Of a stretch of 64,000 nucleotides of DNA, positions 7,776 to 17,430 are shown piece after piece. This DNA is from Dehalococcoidia bacterium. GTDB lineage: Bacteria; Chloroflexota; Dehalococcoidia; SM23-28-2; RBG-16-64-32. The stretch covers positions 1 through 64,000 of the forward strand of contig JAUSFE010000071.1 of NCBI GenBank assembly GCA_030649945.1. Reading direction: 5' to 3'. The position numbers and the translations under genes were made by a program. A model generated the notes under the pieces. The model saw only the letters and a program-made list of their open reading frames with translations. It made no database searches and had not been told where the DNA came from. Within the stretch, counting starts at the first letter, position 1, and every line of letters begins with the position of its first letter.

Positions 7776-10097
7776 GTGACGGCCGGCCGCGGTGCCGGAC
7801 GGCTGCTCGCCGCCTGTCTCCTGGCGCTGGCGGTTGCCAGTGCCCTCTTTATGGTTCCAACCCCCTCTGAAGCGCACGCCTTGCTGGCAAAGTCAGATCC
7901 CGCCGCCAATGCGCAGCTGAAGGCTCCTCCTAATGTCGTCACGGCGTATTTCACCGAATCGTTGGACTCGAACCTTTCGTCCCTGCGGGTGGTTGACGGC
8001 AGCGGCACCCGCGTCGACGATGGCAAGCTCGTGTTCGGCCCGGAGCCGGACCACATGGCGATCGGCATCAACGGCAACCTGGAGCCCGGCTACTACACCG
8101 TTCTGTGGCAGAGCTTGTCCTCAGCCGATGGTCACTTGTTCAAAGGCTTCTATCCGTTTACCGTGCTCAACCCAGATGGCAGCCAGCCCTCGGGTCATCC
8201 GTTCGAAGGCGCAGCGTCCGGGGGCGTGACCGCGAGACCCGATACCGTGACGGTCCGTTGGTCGCGGATCATCTGGGCGGCGGCCCTCCTCGGCAGCCTG
8301 GCGTTTTTTCTCTGGGTTGTCGTCCCCTCCCTCGGTGAGATCGAGGAGCCGTGGCGCAAACGATGGCGAGACGCGGCAAGATCGCGAGCGCTTCGCGTCG
8401 CCCTCACTTCCGGCGTTGCCCTGGCGATCGTTGGCGTGTTCGAGTTGTACTTGCAGGCAGACCAGCTTGGCGGTACGCGCTATCTGGACGACGTGTTGCG
8501 GAACGATTGGGGCCAACGCTGGATCCAACGTCAGATTGTGCTCGCGGGAATCGGCACGTCGCTAGGGGCGGCGCTTCTACTCGCAAGACGAGGTCGTGAC
8601 GTCTTCGCCGTGGGCGCCATGTGGGTTGGCCTTGTGTGCGCTCTGGCTTACGTTCTTTTGCTGGCGCTGACTAGCCATGCGGATGCCGTAGTTGGCTCGT
8701 TCTGGGCCGTCGGATCCGACTTCCTACATATGGTCGCGGCTTCCGTCTGGATCGGCGCGCTTTTGCAATTGACCCTGGCGCTTATCTGGCTCCGGCAAGA
8801 GATGCCGAAGGATGCGAAGAGCCAGATCCAGATCGGCTGCTTCCCGCGATTCGCGGCCATCGCCGCGACCAGCGTCACAGTTCTGCTCGCGACCGGGCTG
8901 GCGAACGCCGTGACGCAGATTTCAGACTGGAGCTCCCTGGTTGACACGGCGTATGGGCGAGCCTTGCTTGTCAAGCTCGGCATCATGGGGGCGCTCTTAC
9001 TTGTCGCTGGGGTCAACGCACTGTACCTCCGCCCTAGAATCGAGGACGCCTCATTTGAAGGCGACCCAGCGGACGCGCTTCGGCGCCGGATGTCGATCGC
9101 CGTACGCGCAGAGCTACTGCTCGGCGTCGCCGTTCTCTGTGCCGCGGCGATACTCGTTCTATATCCAACATCGCGCGTCGTCCGGGATGCGGAAGCTTTC
9201 GAGAAGGCCAGCACGAGCGCCATCGTGGGCTATGAGCAGCTGCAGCCGGCGAACGATCTGATAATCGACTTCACAGCGTCGCCGAACACGGCCGGGCAGA
9301 ATTCGTTCCGCGTGTTCTTGTTTCCGCAGCAGGCCTCTGGCGTGGGCGACGTTCTGAAGGTCCGCTTGAAGTTTAGATACCAGGCGGAAGACCTTGGGGT
9401 CTCTCAAATCGACATGGAGCCCGGCGGCCTGAACGCTTACAAAGCTGTGGGCCCGTACCTGAGCAGGTCGGGACAGTGGACGGTCGATGTGACCGTGCGA
9501 CGGCGCGGCGCGGACGACGCCACAGCCAGCTTCCCTGTACCGGTCGCCGCTCTTGGCGCTGGCACCGGCCAGTTCCGGTACCCGCTGACGGTAGGCTCGT
9601 GGCTGTCGGTTGCCGCTGCCAGCCTTTCGGTGATCGTTCTGCTGCTGGCGATCTGGATTTCCGGGTGGCAAGGCCTCCCCGAATTTGCCCTGAGGTTCGT
9701 CCGCGTCGGGACTGCGCTCGTTTCCGTCCTTGGCGTGGGAGTCGTAGTCATCACTCTCATTCCAAACACCTCGAACTCAACCGGCAATCCGATCAAGGCC
9801 ACGACAGAATCGATCTCGATTGGACAGCAGCTGTACGTTCAGAATTGCGCCAGCTGCCATGGGCAGAACGGCCGTGGTGATGGTCAGCAGGCGCAGACGC
9901 TGGCCGTCAAGCCGGCCGATTTGAGGGTGCACGTGCCGTATCATCAGGACCAGTTCTTCTTCAACGCGATCAAAGGCGGTCTGGGTCCGATCATGCCGGC
10001 CTGGAGCGACACACTCACCGACGAGCAGATCTGGAATATCATCAACTTCTTGCATTCGGAGTTTGGACAAGATGCTCAACAATCCAGCACTCAGTAG
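7776..10097 (+). CDS. CopC-CopD-cytochrome c fusion protein
   Basis: 773 residues from GTG 7776. In order: signal peptide; CopC domain (about 34-130) with N-terminal HALLAKSDP and an intact DGH motif; an eight-helix CopD-type membrane domain (about 165-465) with His-containing helices (LLLALTSHADAVVGS, FLHMVAASVWIGA); a periplasmic beta-sandwich (about 490-610) resembling YtkA/FixH; two more membrane helices; and a C-terminal cytochrome c (about 675-765) with CASCH at 691-695 and a likely distal Met in LGPIMPAW. CopC/CopD proteins bind and import copper. The attached heme c suggests electron transfer or delivery to a copper oxidase; that coupling is inference. Confidence 0.9.
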   Translation: MTAGRGAGRLLAACLLALAVASALFMVPTPSEAHALLAKSDPAANAQLKAPPNVVTAYFTESLDSNLSSLRVVDGSGTRVDDGKLVFGPEPDHMAIGINGNLEPGYYTVLWQSLSSADGHLFKGFYPFTVLNPDGSQPSGHPFEGAASGGVTARPDTVTVRWSRIIWAAALLGSLAFFLWVVVPSLGEIEEPWRKRWRDAARSRALRVALTSGVALAIVGVFELYLQADQLGGTRYLDDVLRNDWGQRWIQRQIVLAGIGTSLGAALLLARRGRDVFAVGAMWVGLVCALAYVLLLALTSHADAVVGSFWAVGSDFLHMVAASVWIGALLQLTLALIWLRQEMPKDAKSQIQIGCFPRFAAIAATSVTVLLATGLANAVTQISDWSSLVDTAYGRALLVKLGIMGALLLVAGVNALYLRPRIEDASFEGDPADALRRRMSIAVRAELLLGVAVLCAAAILVLYPTSRVVRDAEAFEKASTSAIVGYEQLQPANDLIIDFTASPNTAGQNSFRVFLFPQQASGVGDVLKVRLKFRYQAEDLGVSQIDMEPGGLNAYKAVGPYLSRSGQWTVDVTVRRRGADDATASFPVPVAALGAGTGQFRYPLTVGSWLSVAAASLSVIVLLLAIWISGWQGLPEFALRFVRVGTALVSVLGVGVVVITLIPNTSNSTGNPIKATTESISIGQQLYVQNCASCHGQNGRGDGQQAQTLAVKPADLRVHVPYHQDQFFFNAIKGGLGPIMPAWSDTLTDEQIWNIINFLHSEFGQDAQQSSTQ

Positions 10098-10614
10098 CCC
10101 AACATATCTCTCTCGTCGGCGATCTCGCCGGTCCGCGCAATATCAGTACCGCGTGCCAGACTGGGTTTGGGGTGTAGGGCTCGGCTTCGTCGCCCTGTTA
10201 CTCGGCGGCGGCTTCTTTCTGTTTACGAACCTTAGTGGTGGCGGCGGAGGTGGCTGCGGCAAGGCTCTCCCTCGACTACCGGGCAACGTCCAGGTCAACG
10301 CGCAGGGATTTCAGCAAGAGGACGACTCGATGACGCTGGTGATCGACTACCTCAACAGAAGCGATCTGGATAACGCCTTCTCGAACTTCTACGGGGACAC
10401 GCACGCGTTTACACACAACATTGACCCGGACATCCGCGGGGTCAACGAAGAGAAGGCAAAGAGCCTTTGCGAGGCAGTTCTCGATATCGAAGGAAAGCTG
10501 GATCCCCCACCCGGGACACCGCGTTCACCGGCCGCCATGGCGACATCCGCGACGAAGCTCCGTGATCAACTTCGAGATGTGGCTGTCGCCCTCGGATATC
10601 CGCGGCCGGAGTGA
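10072..10614 (+). CDS. Membrane-anchored hypothetical protein of the CopCD operon
   Basis: 180 residues from ATG 10072, overlapping the end of the CopC-CopD-cytochrome gene by 26 bp. A basic N-terminus is followed by one membrane helix (WGVGLGFVALLLGGGFFLF), a Gly-rich linker, and a soluble outer domain with two Cys (GGGGCGKALPR; KSLCEAVL) and a helical C-terminus. I do not recognise a family. Tight coupling to the copper/cytochrome gene suggests it acts with it. Confidence 0.65.
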   Translation: MLNNPALSSPTYLSRRRSRRSAQYQYRVPDWVWGVGLGFVALLLGGGFFLFTNLSGGGGGGCGKALPRLPGNVQVNAQGFQQEDDSMTLVIDYLNRSDLDNAFSNFYGDTHAFTHNIDPDIRGVNEEKAKSLCEAVLDIEGKLDPPPGTPRSPAAMATSATKLRDQLRDVAVALGYPRPE

Positions 10615-10667
10615 GCGACGGCTTCAGCCGGGTATCAGCGCGGCCGCCCTGCGCGCGCCGGGCGCGT

Positions 10668-11888
10668 TCAGCGGCTGAGTGCAGCCTCTGCGGGGTTGCC
10701 CACGTCCGCCTCGCCGGCCGCGGTCCCGGACATGGTGACGCGGTTCCGCCCCTGCATCTTGCTCTCGTAAGCGGCGACGTCTGCCAGCTCCAGGAGGGCC
10801 TCGGCGTCGGGGCACGGCTCCGGGAAGCACGCGACGCCAATGCTGACGGTGACCCGCAGCGCGTCTTCGCTGCCCGGCACCCGGAAGTTCGCCGCCTCGA
10901 CAGCCGCGCGCACGCGCTGCGCGGCCCGCTCCGCTCCCAGGGCGTCCGTATTCCGCAAGAGGAACACGAACTCCTCGCCGCCGAACCGGCCGATGACGTC
11001 GTGCTGGCGGAGCGTGCGTTCCATGACGCCGGCTACCGCCTTCAGCACCTCGTCCCCGACCAGGTGGCCGTGGGTGTTGTTGACCTCCCGGAAGAAGTCC
11101 AGGTCCGCCATGGCCACAGCTACCGGCTGCCGGCTCTCCGCCGCCTCGCGCAGAGCATGGGCCAGGATCTCCATGAAGCGCCGCGCCACCAGGACGCCTG
11201 TCTTGGCGTCATGGTACGCCTCCTGCTCCAGCCTGGGCACGGACAGCGCCCGGTAGAAGAGGAACATGGGCACGATGCCGAGCACGAGCAGCGCCGGGTC
11301 CACGCTCCAGAACACGGCCAGGCCGATGCCGACGCTGATCAGCGCCAGGTCCATCTCCACACTCTCGCGTGAGATCACCCCTGATTGCGCGGGAGGGATG
11401 CCACGCGCCAGCCACAGGACGACGGCGACCATGGCGTGGTTCAATGCGGTGAAGGTGATGCCCGCTGCCACGGCCGCGCCCGCGCTGGCCCACGACAGTT
11501 GCAAGTCTCCCCCCGGCGCGATGACGTGGAACAGCATGCCCGCGGCCAGCAGGTTGATGAGGTACGTGGAGATGTTGAACGTCTGGATGTACCAGGGGTA
11601 GCGCCAGCGCAGCCATTCCCCGGCGAGCGGGATGATCACCAGCGGCGTGTAGAGGGCCGGCGGCACCAGCAGCGCAGCGGCCACCAGGAAGGCGGGCGTG
11701 GCGTGGTATGACTGGCGGTTGGGGGCTTCCACCGGCAAGATCTGCGATATCGCGGCGAGGCCGCACAGCGCCAGGAAGGCCGGCAGGTCCGAGGCGCTTA
11801 CGGAGTGGTCTGTGACGAGCACCGCGGCAGATGCCAGCAGCGCGGCCCCGTACACCGCGCAGAGGTACCAGCAGGCCGCCGCCGGCAA
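10668..11888 (-). CDS. Membrane-bound diguanylate cyclase (GGDEF domain)
   Basis: About 406 residues. Six or more hydrophobic helices occupy the first 230 residues (CWYLCAVYGAALLASAAVL onward), followed by a GGDEF domain with active-site GGEEF in VIGRFGGEEFVFLL and an RQHD product-inhibition I-site exactly five residues before it. It should make c-di-GMP from GTP at the membrane under product feedback. The start is uncertain: the frame is open to 12014, but upstream it runs through an 11-bp perfect hairpin and into the protease gene, so I favour TTG 11888 or the GTG twelve codons downstream. Confidence 0.88.
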   Translation of the reverse strand: MPAAACWYLCAVYGAALLASAAVLVTDHSVSASDLPAFLALCGLAAISQILPVEAPNRQSYHATPAFLVAAALLVPPALYTPLVIIPLAGEWLRWRYPWYIQTFNISTYLINLLAAGMLFHVIAPGGDLQLSWASAGAAVAAGITFTALNHAMVAVVLWLARGIPPAQSGVISRESVEMDLALISVGIGLAVFWSVDPALLVLGIVPMFLFYRALSVPRLEQEAYHDAKTGVLVARRFMEILAHALREAAESRQPVAVAMADLDFFREVNNTHGHLVGDEVLKAVAGVMERTLRQHDVIGRFGGEEFVFLLRNTDALGAERAAQRVRAAVEAANFRVPGSEDALRVTVSIGVACFPEPCPDAEALLELADVAAYESKMQGRNRVTMSGTAAGEADVGNPAEAALSR

Positions 11889-11893
11889 GTGCG

Positions 11894-11920
11894 GAGAGCC
11901 GGACCGTGCGTCCGGCTCTC
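11894..11920 (-). terminator. Perfect 11-bp hairpin between protease and diguanylate cyclase genes
   Basis: GAGAGCCGGAC (11894-11904), a 5-base loop, then its exact complement (11910-11920). It lies 43 bp downstream of the protease stop. There is no T tract, so it may be a processing or stability element rather than a classical terminator. Confidence 0.5.
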
Positions 11921-11962
11921 GCTGACCCGGGGGCCGCGCCTCAACCCCGTCCAGTCTCTGTG

Positions 11963-13417
11963 TTACGGCCACAGCAATTCTTCGGTGGTGCTGCGCCAGA
12001 GGACATTCCGCCACAACACGCTGCGCCAGAGGACGCTGCGCCAGAGCACGCTATCGTACATGATGTCGCCGGTCTGGGCGTCAATCAGCTCGTTCGGCCG
12101 GGCATCCAGGTTCGCGCTTCCGGCAACGTCCGTGGTGGCCGCCGCCAGGGCGTCAATCCGCGGCGCGCCGGAGCCTGCCACCGGCCCGCCGGTCGCGGTG
12201 AGCCGGTCCTTCACCTGGTCCGGCGTCAGCTCCGGATGCCTCTGGAGCATCAGAGCTACGGCGCCGGAGACAATCGCTGCGGAGGCGGAAGTGCCGGAGA
12301 GACGGATGTACTGCCCCTGCACGACATCGCCGTGCGCGGCCAGAGCGGACTTGTTCGCCAGTGTGGAGACGATGCCGGCGCCGGGTGCGAGCACATCCGG
12401 CTTCGCGTACCCGTCCACGGTGGCGCCGCGACCGGACCAGGAGAGGGCGGCGTCGTCCGCGGCGGCGGCTGTGCCGCGGTCATCGAAGGCGCCGGCGGTG
12501 ATCACGTAGGGGTCGTTAGCCGGTGCGTGGTCCACGGCGTCGGCGGCGCTGCCATAGTTGCCCGCTGAGGCGACGACAACGATGCCGTGGAACCAGGCTT
12601 GCTCCACGGCGGCGGAGAGCGGGTCCTGGCGGTAGCTGTCCGCTATGGAAGAGTTCAGCGAAATGTTGACCACGCGGATGCCGAACTCGTCCTGGTGGTC
12701 CACTGTCCATTGCAGCGCGGTGATTACGTCGCTGGCGAGCGCGGCGCCGTCCCGGCCGGACACCTTCAGGCTCAGCACCAGCGCGTCCGGCGCGATGCCC
12801 ATGAACTTGTCGTCACGGGCGGCGATGATCCCGGCGACGTACGTGCCGTGGCCGTTCTCGTCGGCTAGGCTGTCCGTCGAGCTGGCGAAGTCGTACGTCC
12901 CCAGGCTGCGGTCGCCGAACTGCTTGGCGGCTGCCAGGCCGCTGTCGATGACGGCCACCGTCACGCCTTTCCCTGTCAGGCCCGACTGCCAGGCGCCGAC
13001 GGCGTTGGCGGCGAACGGATAGGCCGTGGCCAGCTTCGACGCGTCTACCACGTCGTCTTTCCCGGACGAGACCATCGGGGCGTCGAGCGATACGAACTCC
13101 ACGTCAGGGTCGCGGGCGAGGCGCTCCACGTCGGTGGCGGTGAGCGTGGCCGCTACGGCGCCGGCGATCGGCAGGTCTGCCACGTTGGTGGCGGACCGCA
13201 TTTCGCCGCCGAGCCGCAGCGCGCTTGCCGGGCTCGCCGTCTGGATGATCACGGGCACCGGCGCGCCGGGGTGCGCCTGCACGAACGCCTGGACGGCCGG
13301 GGCCAACCTGTCCTGCGGCTCCGCGTAGCCTTCGCCGCGGCCAAGCGCCAGCGCAAGCACGGCGGTGATGACGAGAGCCGCCATAAGGTAACCGCCTGAG
13401 CGCATCACTTTTGTCAT
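11963..13417 (-). CDS. Secreted subtilisin-like serine protease (S8)
   Basis: 484 residues. Signal peptide (YLMAALVITAVLALALG), an inhibitor-I9-like prodomain (about 35-115), then the S8 catalytic domain with Asp158 (VAVIDSGLA), His190 (NGHGTYVAG) and Ser377 (GTSASAA). The Asn of the oxyanion hole is likely in ASAGNYGS. The C-terminus carries four near-tandem VLWR units (SVLWRSVLWRSVLWRNVLWR) with a fifth Trp at the end (ELLWP); short Trp repeats like this end S8 proteases in several phyla. AGGTGA lies just upstream of the ATG. Expected to be exported and self-processed; substrates unknown. Confidence 0.93.
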   Translation of the reverse strand: MTKVMRSGGYLMAALVITAVLALALGRGEGYAEPQDRLAPAVQAFVQAHPGAPVPVIIQTASPASALRLGGEMRSATNVADLPIAGAVAATLTATDVERLARDPDVEFVSLDAPMVSSGKDDVVDASKLATAYPFAANAVGAWQSGLTGKGVTVAVIDSGLAAAKQFGDRSLGTYDFASSTDSLADENGHGTYVAGIIAARDDKFMGIAPDALVLSLKVSGRDGAALASDVITALQWTVDHQDEFGIRVVNISLNSSIADSYRQDPLSAAVEQAWFHGIVVVASAGNYGSAADAVDHAPANDPYVITAGAFDDRGTAAAADDAALSWSGRGATVDGYAKPDVLAPGAGIVSTLANKSALAAHGDVVQGQYIRLSGTSASAAIVSGAVALMLQRHPELTPDQVKDRLTATGGPVAGSGAPRIDALAAATTDVAGSANLDARPNELIDAQTGDIMYDSVLWRSVLWRSVLWRNVLWRSTTEELLWP

Positions 13418-13769
13418 GATTCACCTCGCATGAAACGTGGTTGTTAAGCTTTCCTGCCACGGTTGATGCTCACCGCCTGGTGATGGGTACAGGGTCTGCG
13501 GGAAATGTCTTGTTAATGTCGCGTCGGCGCGCGGTTTAGGCCTGCCGTGTGTTGCCGCCCGCCGGGCGGGACCAGGGCCAGGCGCGCAGCCTCTGCCCGC
13601 CACGGCCCGCTCATGCACCGGCGCTGCTTCCCGCTCATGGTGAGGTAACGAACCATGAGGGGAGCACTGGCATTCCTCGCGTAGCGGAGCGTCTTTAGGC
13701 CTCCATCCGGGAGCGGGGCCGGGTGGTCCGTGCCCGTGCACGCCTTGACCTGCGCCCCAGCGGACGCGA
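13418..13769. other. Gene-free interval with a copy of the CTCATGGT palindrome
   Basis: No credible gene is present. An inverted repeat at 13629-13662 (CCCGCTCATGGT, 10-base centre, ACCATGAGGGG) belongs to the dispersed palindrome family also found at 46,515, 52,169 and 61,374. The rest is GC-rich sequence between divergently oriented genes, so it should also contain the protease promoter, which I could not place. Confidence 0.6.
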
Positions 13770-13778
13770 TGCTATAGT
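13770..13778 (+). promoter_or_regulatory. Extended -10 promoter element for the DUF3090 gene
   Basis: TGCTATAGT matches the TGnTATAAT extended -10 consensus at 8 of 9 positions. No good -35 is seen at 17 bp; a TTGACC lies 22 bp away. The leader would be about 60 bases. Confidence 0.45.
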
Positions 13779-13846
13779 CGTTTTCCGGAGCTGCCCTGGA
13801 GTGATGCCGGTGTCAGCACCCCCGGCCGTGGTGAGGCGGCAAGTCC

Positions 13847-14374
13847 ATGACGATTGACCTAGGCAGCGCGCGCAGCATAGAGGCGGAATCGTTCGGTCAG
13901 CCCGGACAGCGCACCTTCCGCCTGCGCGTCATGAGCGCCGCCCTCGCCTCCGCCTCTCTCTGGCTGGAGAAGGAGCACCTGCAGGCCCTGGGCATGGCCC
14001 TCACCCAGCTCCTCGCGCAGCTCGGCCGCGAGCCCGAGGCCGAGGGCCTGGCCCTGGACGAGTTCCCGGAGGTGGCCGACTACGACTTCCACGTCGGCCG
14101 CATGGCCATCGGCTTCGACCCGGCGGACCAGTCAGTGGTCTTGCAGACCTTTGACGCCGCCACCGAGGACGACGATGACCCCACGCTCATGGTTCGCGTG
14201 CCGCAGGAGCAGTGCCCGGCGCTCAACGCCCAGCTCCGCCGCATCGTCGGTGCGGGACGGCCCGTCTGCCCGCTCTGCGGCCTCTCTATAGACGCGTCCG
14301 GCCATGCCTGCGTGCGTGCCAACGGCCACTCCAGCCAGGCCGTCCCGGATCGCGGTGCCGAGGAGGAGGAGTAG
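13847..14374 (+). CDS. DUF3090 family protein
   Basis: 175 residues. The N-terminal GQPGQRTFRLRV, central LWLEKEHLQALG, acidic Val/Asp-rich middle, and C-terminal zinc-ribbon-like CPLCGLSIDASGHACVRANGH are the signature of DUF3090, a cytoplasmic family of unknown function shared mainly by Actinobacteria and Chloroflexota. Family length is about 170-200 residues, so the gene is complete. It stands alone between the subtilase and a flavin oxidoreductase gene. Confidence 0.88.
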   Translation: MTIDLGSARSIEAESFGQPGQRTFRLRVMSAALASASLWLEKEHLQALGMALTQLLAQLGREPEAEGLALDEFPEVADYDFHVGRMAIGFDPADQSVVLQTFDAATEDDDDPTLMVRVPQEQCPALNAQLRRIVGAGRPVCPLCGLSIDASGHACVRANGHSSQAVPDRGAEEEE

Positions 14375-14435
14375 GGGCGCCCGCCCGCCGCGCTCGAAGG
14401 GCCCGGGCGCGAGTGCGATTAGGCACGGGGGTCTG

Positions 14436-15758
14436 CTAGACGCCCGCGCCGATGGGGCCCAGCACCCTGTCCAGATAGGGGTTGGAGAAGAGGCCCTCCG
14501 GGTCCAGGCGCGTCCGCAGCGCCTGAAAGCGCTCCCACTCCGGATAGCGCGGCGACAGCGTTTCCGCCTTCTGAAAGTGCAGCTTGCCCCAGTGTGGCCG
14601 GCCGCCGTAGTCGTCCATGATGTCCTCTACGGCCTCGAAGTACTGCTGGTAGTGCGTCCCCTGGTAGACGTGCACCGCTATGTAGCAGCTGTCGCGGCCG
14701 TAGGCGGTGCTGAGCGGGATGTCATCCCCGGTCGCGAAGCGGACCTCTACCGGGAAGCTCAGGATCAACCCGCTGCGTTTCACGTAGTCCCGCACGCGGT
14801 TGAACGCCTGGACGGCGTTCTCCCTGGGAATGGCGTACTCCATCTCGTAGAAGCGCACCAGGCGCGGCGAGGTGAAGACTTTATGGCTGCGGTCCACGTA
14901 GACGGTGCGGCCGCTGCTGGGCAGGATCTTCGCTACGCGCGGGATCAGTGCCGGCCGCCAGCGCCCGATGCGGCAGAGCGCCGCGAAGGCCACGTTGCTG
15001 TAGAGGATGTCGTCGCGAAACTCCTGCCAGGCGCCGCGCGTGCGCAGGGGCTCGTCCGTCCGGTTGTTGCGCTTGGTCAGCGCCCAGGCAGTGCCCGGCA
15101 CCCAGAAGAACTCGAAGTGGTCGTTCTCCAGGATGTGGCGGTCCAGGTCCGCCAGCGCCTCATCCACGCGCATGGGCATCTCCGCCGCGCGCAGGTTGAA
15201 CGCCTTCACGCATTGGAGGGTGATGGTGGAGATGATGCCCAGCGCTCCCAGGCCGACGCGGGCGCAGTGGAACACCTCCGGCTCCTGCTCCGGCGAGCAG
15301 TCGATGATCGACCCATCGCCGGCGATTAGGCGCAGGCCGGTGACCTGTGTGGCGATGCCGCCCAGGTCGCGCGCCGTGCCGTGCGTGGCGGTGGAGATCG
15401 CGCCCGCGAGCGACTGGTAGTCGATGTCGCCGAGGTTGATCAGGCCCAGCGCGCGGGCGTCCAGCTCCGCGTTTAGCTCCGCGATCGTGATGCCCGCCTG
15501 CACTGTGACGGTGCGCTTCTCGCGGTCCACCGCCAGCACGCGGTTGTAGCGGCCCAGGCTGATCATCCGGCCGTCCGTCAGGGCGATGCCCGTGAAGGAG
15601 TGCCCGCTGCCGGCGACCTTCACCCGCTGGCCGGCCTCCGCCGCCTCCTTGACGATGCGCACGAGCCGCTCTTCGGTCTTCGGCTCGTCAATGGAGGCCG
15701 GCCGGCAATGCTGGTTACCGGCCCAGTTCGTCCAGACGCGGGGGCCCTTCTCGTTCAC
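14436..15758 (-). CDS. FAD-linked sugar-1,4-lactone oxidase family protein
   Basis: 440 residues of the VAO/PCMH flavoprotein superfamily with the D-arabinono/L-gulono-1,4-lactone oxidase C-terminal domain. The FAD-binding half contains AGSGHSFTGIAL, whose His is the usual covalent flavin attachment site, plus SLAGAISTATHGT and GLGALGIISTIT. The C-terminal half contains WGKLHF, matching the family's HWGK motif, and ends with DPEGLFSNPYLDRVLG. Likely oxidises an aldonolactone or alditol with O2 or another acceptor. Substrate not deducible. Isolated gene, divergent from leuC. Confidence 0.87.
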   Translation of the reverse strand: MNEKGPRVWTNWAGNQHCRPASIDEPKTEERLVRIVKEAAEAGQRVKVAGSGHSFTGIALTDGRMISLGRYNRVLAVDREKRTVTVQAGITIAELNAELDARALGLINLGDIDYQSLAGAISTATHGTARDLGGIATQVTGLRLIAGDGSIIDCSPEQEPEVFHCARVGLGALGIISTITLQCVKAFNLRAAEMPMRVDEALADLDRHILENDHFEFFWVPGTAWALTKRNNRTDEPLRTRGAWQEFRDDILYSNVAFAALCRIGRWRPALIPRVAKILPSSGRTVYVDRSHKVFTSPRLVRFYEMEYAIPRENAVQAFNRVRDYVKRSGLILSFPVEVRFATGDDIPLSTAYGRDSCYIAVHVYQGTHYQQYFEAVEDIMDDYGGRPHWGKLHFQKAETLSPRYPEWERFQALRTRLDPEGLFSNPYLDRVLGPIGAGV

Positions 15759-15855
15759 AGGGGCAATCCTACACGAACTGGTACCCTGCCTCTAGATTCG
15801 GGTTATCATAGGTGGGCAAGCCAGCAGGCGGAGGTGTTCGTTGGTCCCCAGGACC

Positions 15856-17265
15856 ATGTTCGAAAAGATATGGGAGTCGCACGTTGTGCGGGAGGCTCCG
15901 GGCAAGCATGCCCAGGGCGGATCCGAAGGGCCGGCGCTCCTCTACGTGGACCTGCACCTTGTGCACGAGGTCACGTCCGCCCAGGCCTTTGAGGGGCTGC
16001 GGCTAAGCGGCCTCACCGTGCGCCGGCCGGATCTCACGGTGGCCACCGCCGACCACAACGTGCCCACCACCGACCGCTTGGTGATCAAGGACCCCATCTC
16101 GCGCCAGCAGATCGAGACGCTGAAGAGGAACGCGGGCGACTCCGGCATCGCATTTTACGGTGTTGATTCGGATCGCCAGGGCATCGTCCACGTCATCGGG
16201 CCGGAGATGGGCTACACGCGGCCGGGCCTGGTCATCGTCTGCGGCGACAGCCACACGTCCACCCACGGGGCGTTCGGCGCCTTTGCCCTCGGTATCGGTA
16301 CCTCGGAAGTGCAGCACGTGCTGGCGACGCAGTGCCTGCTGCAGAGCCGGCCGCGGACGATGGAAGTGCGGGTGGAGGGTGAACTGCCGCGCGGGGTGAC
16401 GGCCAAGGACATGATCCTGGGCATCATCGGCCGCATCGGCGTGGACGGCGCGGTCGGCCACGTCATCGAGTACACGGGTGAGGCTGTGCGTTCACTCTCC
16501 ATGGAAGGGCGGATGACCGTCTGCAACATGTCGATCGAAGCGGGTGCCCGGGCGGGGATGATCGCTCCGGACGAGAAGACCTTCGAGTATCTGCAGGGCC
16601 GTCAGTTTGCCCCCACGGGCGAGGAGTGGGAGGCCGCCGTCGCGGCCTGGAAGCAACTGCCAACCGCCGAGGGGGCGAAGTTCGATAAGACTGTCATCCT
16701 TCAGGCGTCTGAGCTGGAGCCGTACGTCACCTGGGGCACGAACCCCGGCATGGTGGCGCCCGTGACGGGACGCGTGCCTGACCCGGGGTCGTTCGCCTCG
16801 GAAGGCGACCGCTCGGCCGCCGAGAGGGCGCTGGAGTACATGGGCCTGGAGGGCGGCACGGCGATAAAGGACATCCGTCTTGACCGGGTGTTCATCGGCT
16901 CTTGCACGAACGCGCGCATGGAGGACCTGCGGGCGGCGGCGGAGATCGTGAAGGGCAGGAGGGTGGCCGGCAGCGTCCACGCCATGGTCGTGCCGGGGTC
17001 CATGCAGGTGAAGCGGCAGGCGGAGAAGGAAGGGCTGCACGAGGTGTTCCTTGCGGCGGGCTTCGAGTGGCGCGAGGCCGGCTGCAGCATGTGCCTGGGC
17101 ATGAACCCCGACATCCTGCAGCCGGGCGAGCGCTGCGCCTCGACATCGAACCGCAACTTCGAGGGCCGCCAGGGTAAAGGCGGCCGCACCCACCTGGTGA
17201 GCCCGCAGATGGCGGCGGCGGCAGCGATAGCGGGGCATTTCGTGGACATCCGGGAGTGGGACTAG
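15856..17265 (+). CDS. leuC: 3-isopropylmalate dehydratase, large subunit
   Basis: 469 residues of the aconitase superfamily; with LeuD it isomerises 2- to 3-isopropylmalate in leucine biosynthesis. [4Fe-4S] ligands are in [11 protein letters not shown] and the CSMC pair ([11 protein letters not shown]). Other signatures are [21 protein letters not shown] and [11 protein letters not shown] start at ATG 15856; a TTG five codons upstream is also in frame. leuD lies 670 bp further on, separated by an opposite-strand GIY-YIG gene and repeats, which is unusual because leuC-leuD are normally adjacent. Confidence 0.96.
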   Translation: MFEKIWESHVVREAPGKHAQGGSEGPALLYVDLHLVHEVTSAQAFEGLRLSGLTVRRPDLTVATADHNVPTTDRLVIKDPISRQQIETLKRNAGDSGIAFYGVDSDRQGIVHVIGPEMGYTRPGLVIVCGDSHTSTHGAFGAFALGIGTSEVQHVLATQCLLQSRPRTMEVRVEGELPRGVTAKDMILGIIGRIGVDGAVGHVIEYTGEAVRSLSMEGRMTVCNMSIEAGARAGMIAPDEKTFEYLQGRQFAPTGEEWEAAVAAWKQLPTAEGAKFDKTVILQASELEPYVTWGTNPGMVAPVTGRVPDPGSFASEGDRSAAERALEYMGLEGGTAIKDIRLDRVFIGSCTNARMEDLRAAAEIVKGRRVAGSVHAMVVPGSMQVKRQAEKEGLHEVFLAAGFEWREAGCSMCLGMNPDILQPGERCASTSNRNFEGRQGKGGRTHLVSPQMAAAAAIAGHFVDIREWD

Positions 17266-17271
17266 CTCCCC

Positions 17272-17303
17272 TGTCATCCTGACGCAGGAAGAATCTGTCC
17301 GGG
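17272..17303 (+). repeat. Copy of the TGTCATYCTGA...GAATCTG dispersed repeat
   Basis: TGTCATCCTGACGCAGGAAG followed by AATCTGTCCGGG directly after leuC. The two repeats flanking the GIY-YIG gene are diverged reverse-complement members of the same family. Confidence 0.6.
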
Positions 17304-17430
17304 TACGTTGCTGGTGCGATGCGAGCGCCTCGGGACTCGCCCGCGCGGTGGCCGACGGCGGACGAGGGCGATGGGCGATGGCGCAGCTATTCTGGGTCCC
17401 GGATGGTGGGGGCTGCCTCACCTCCTGACG

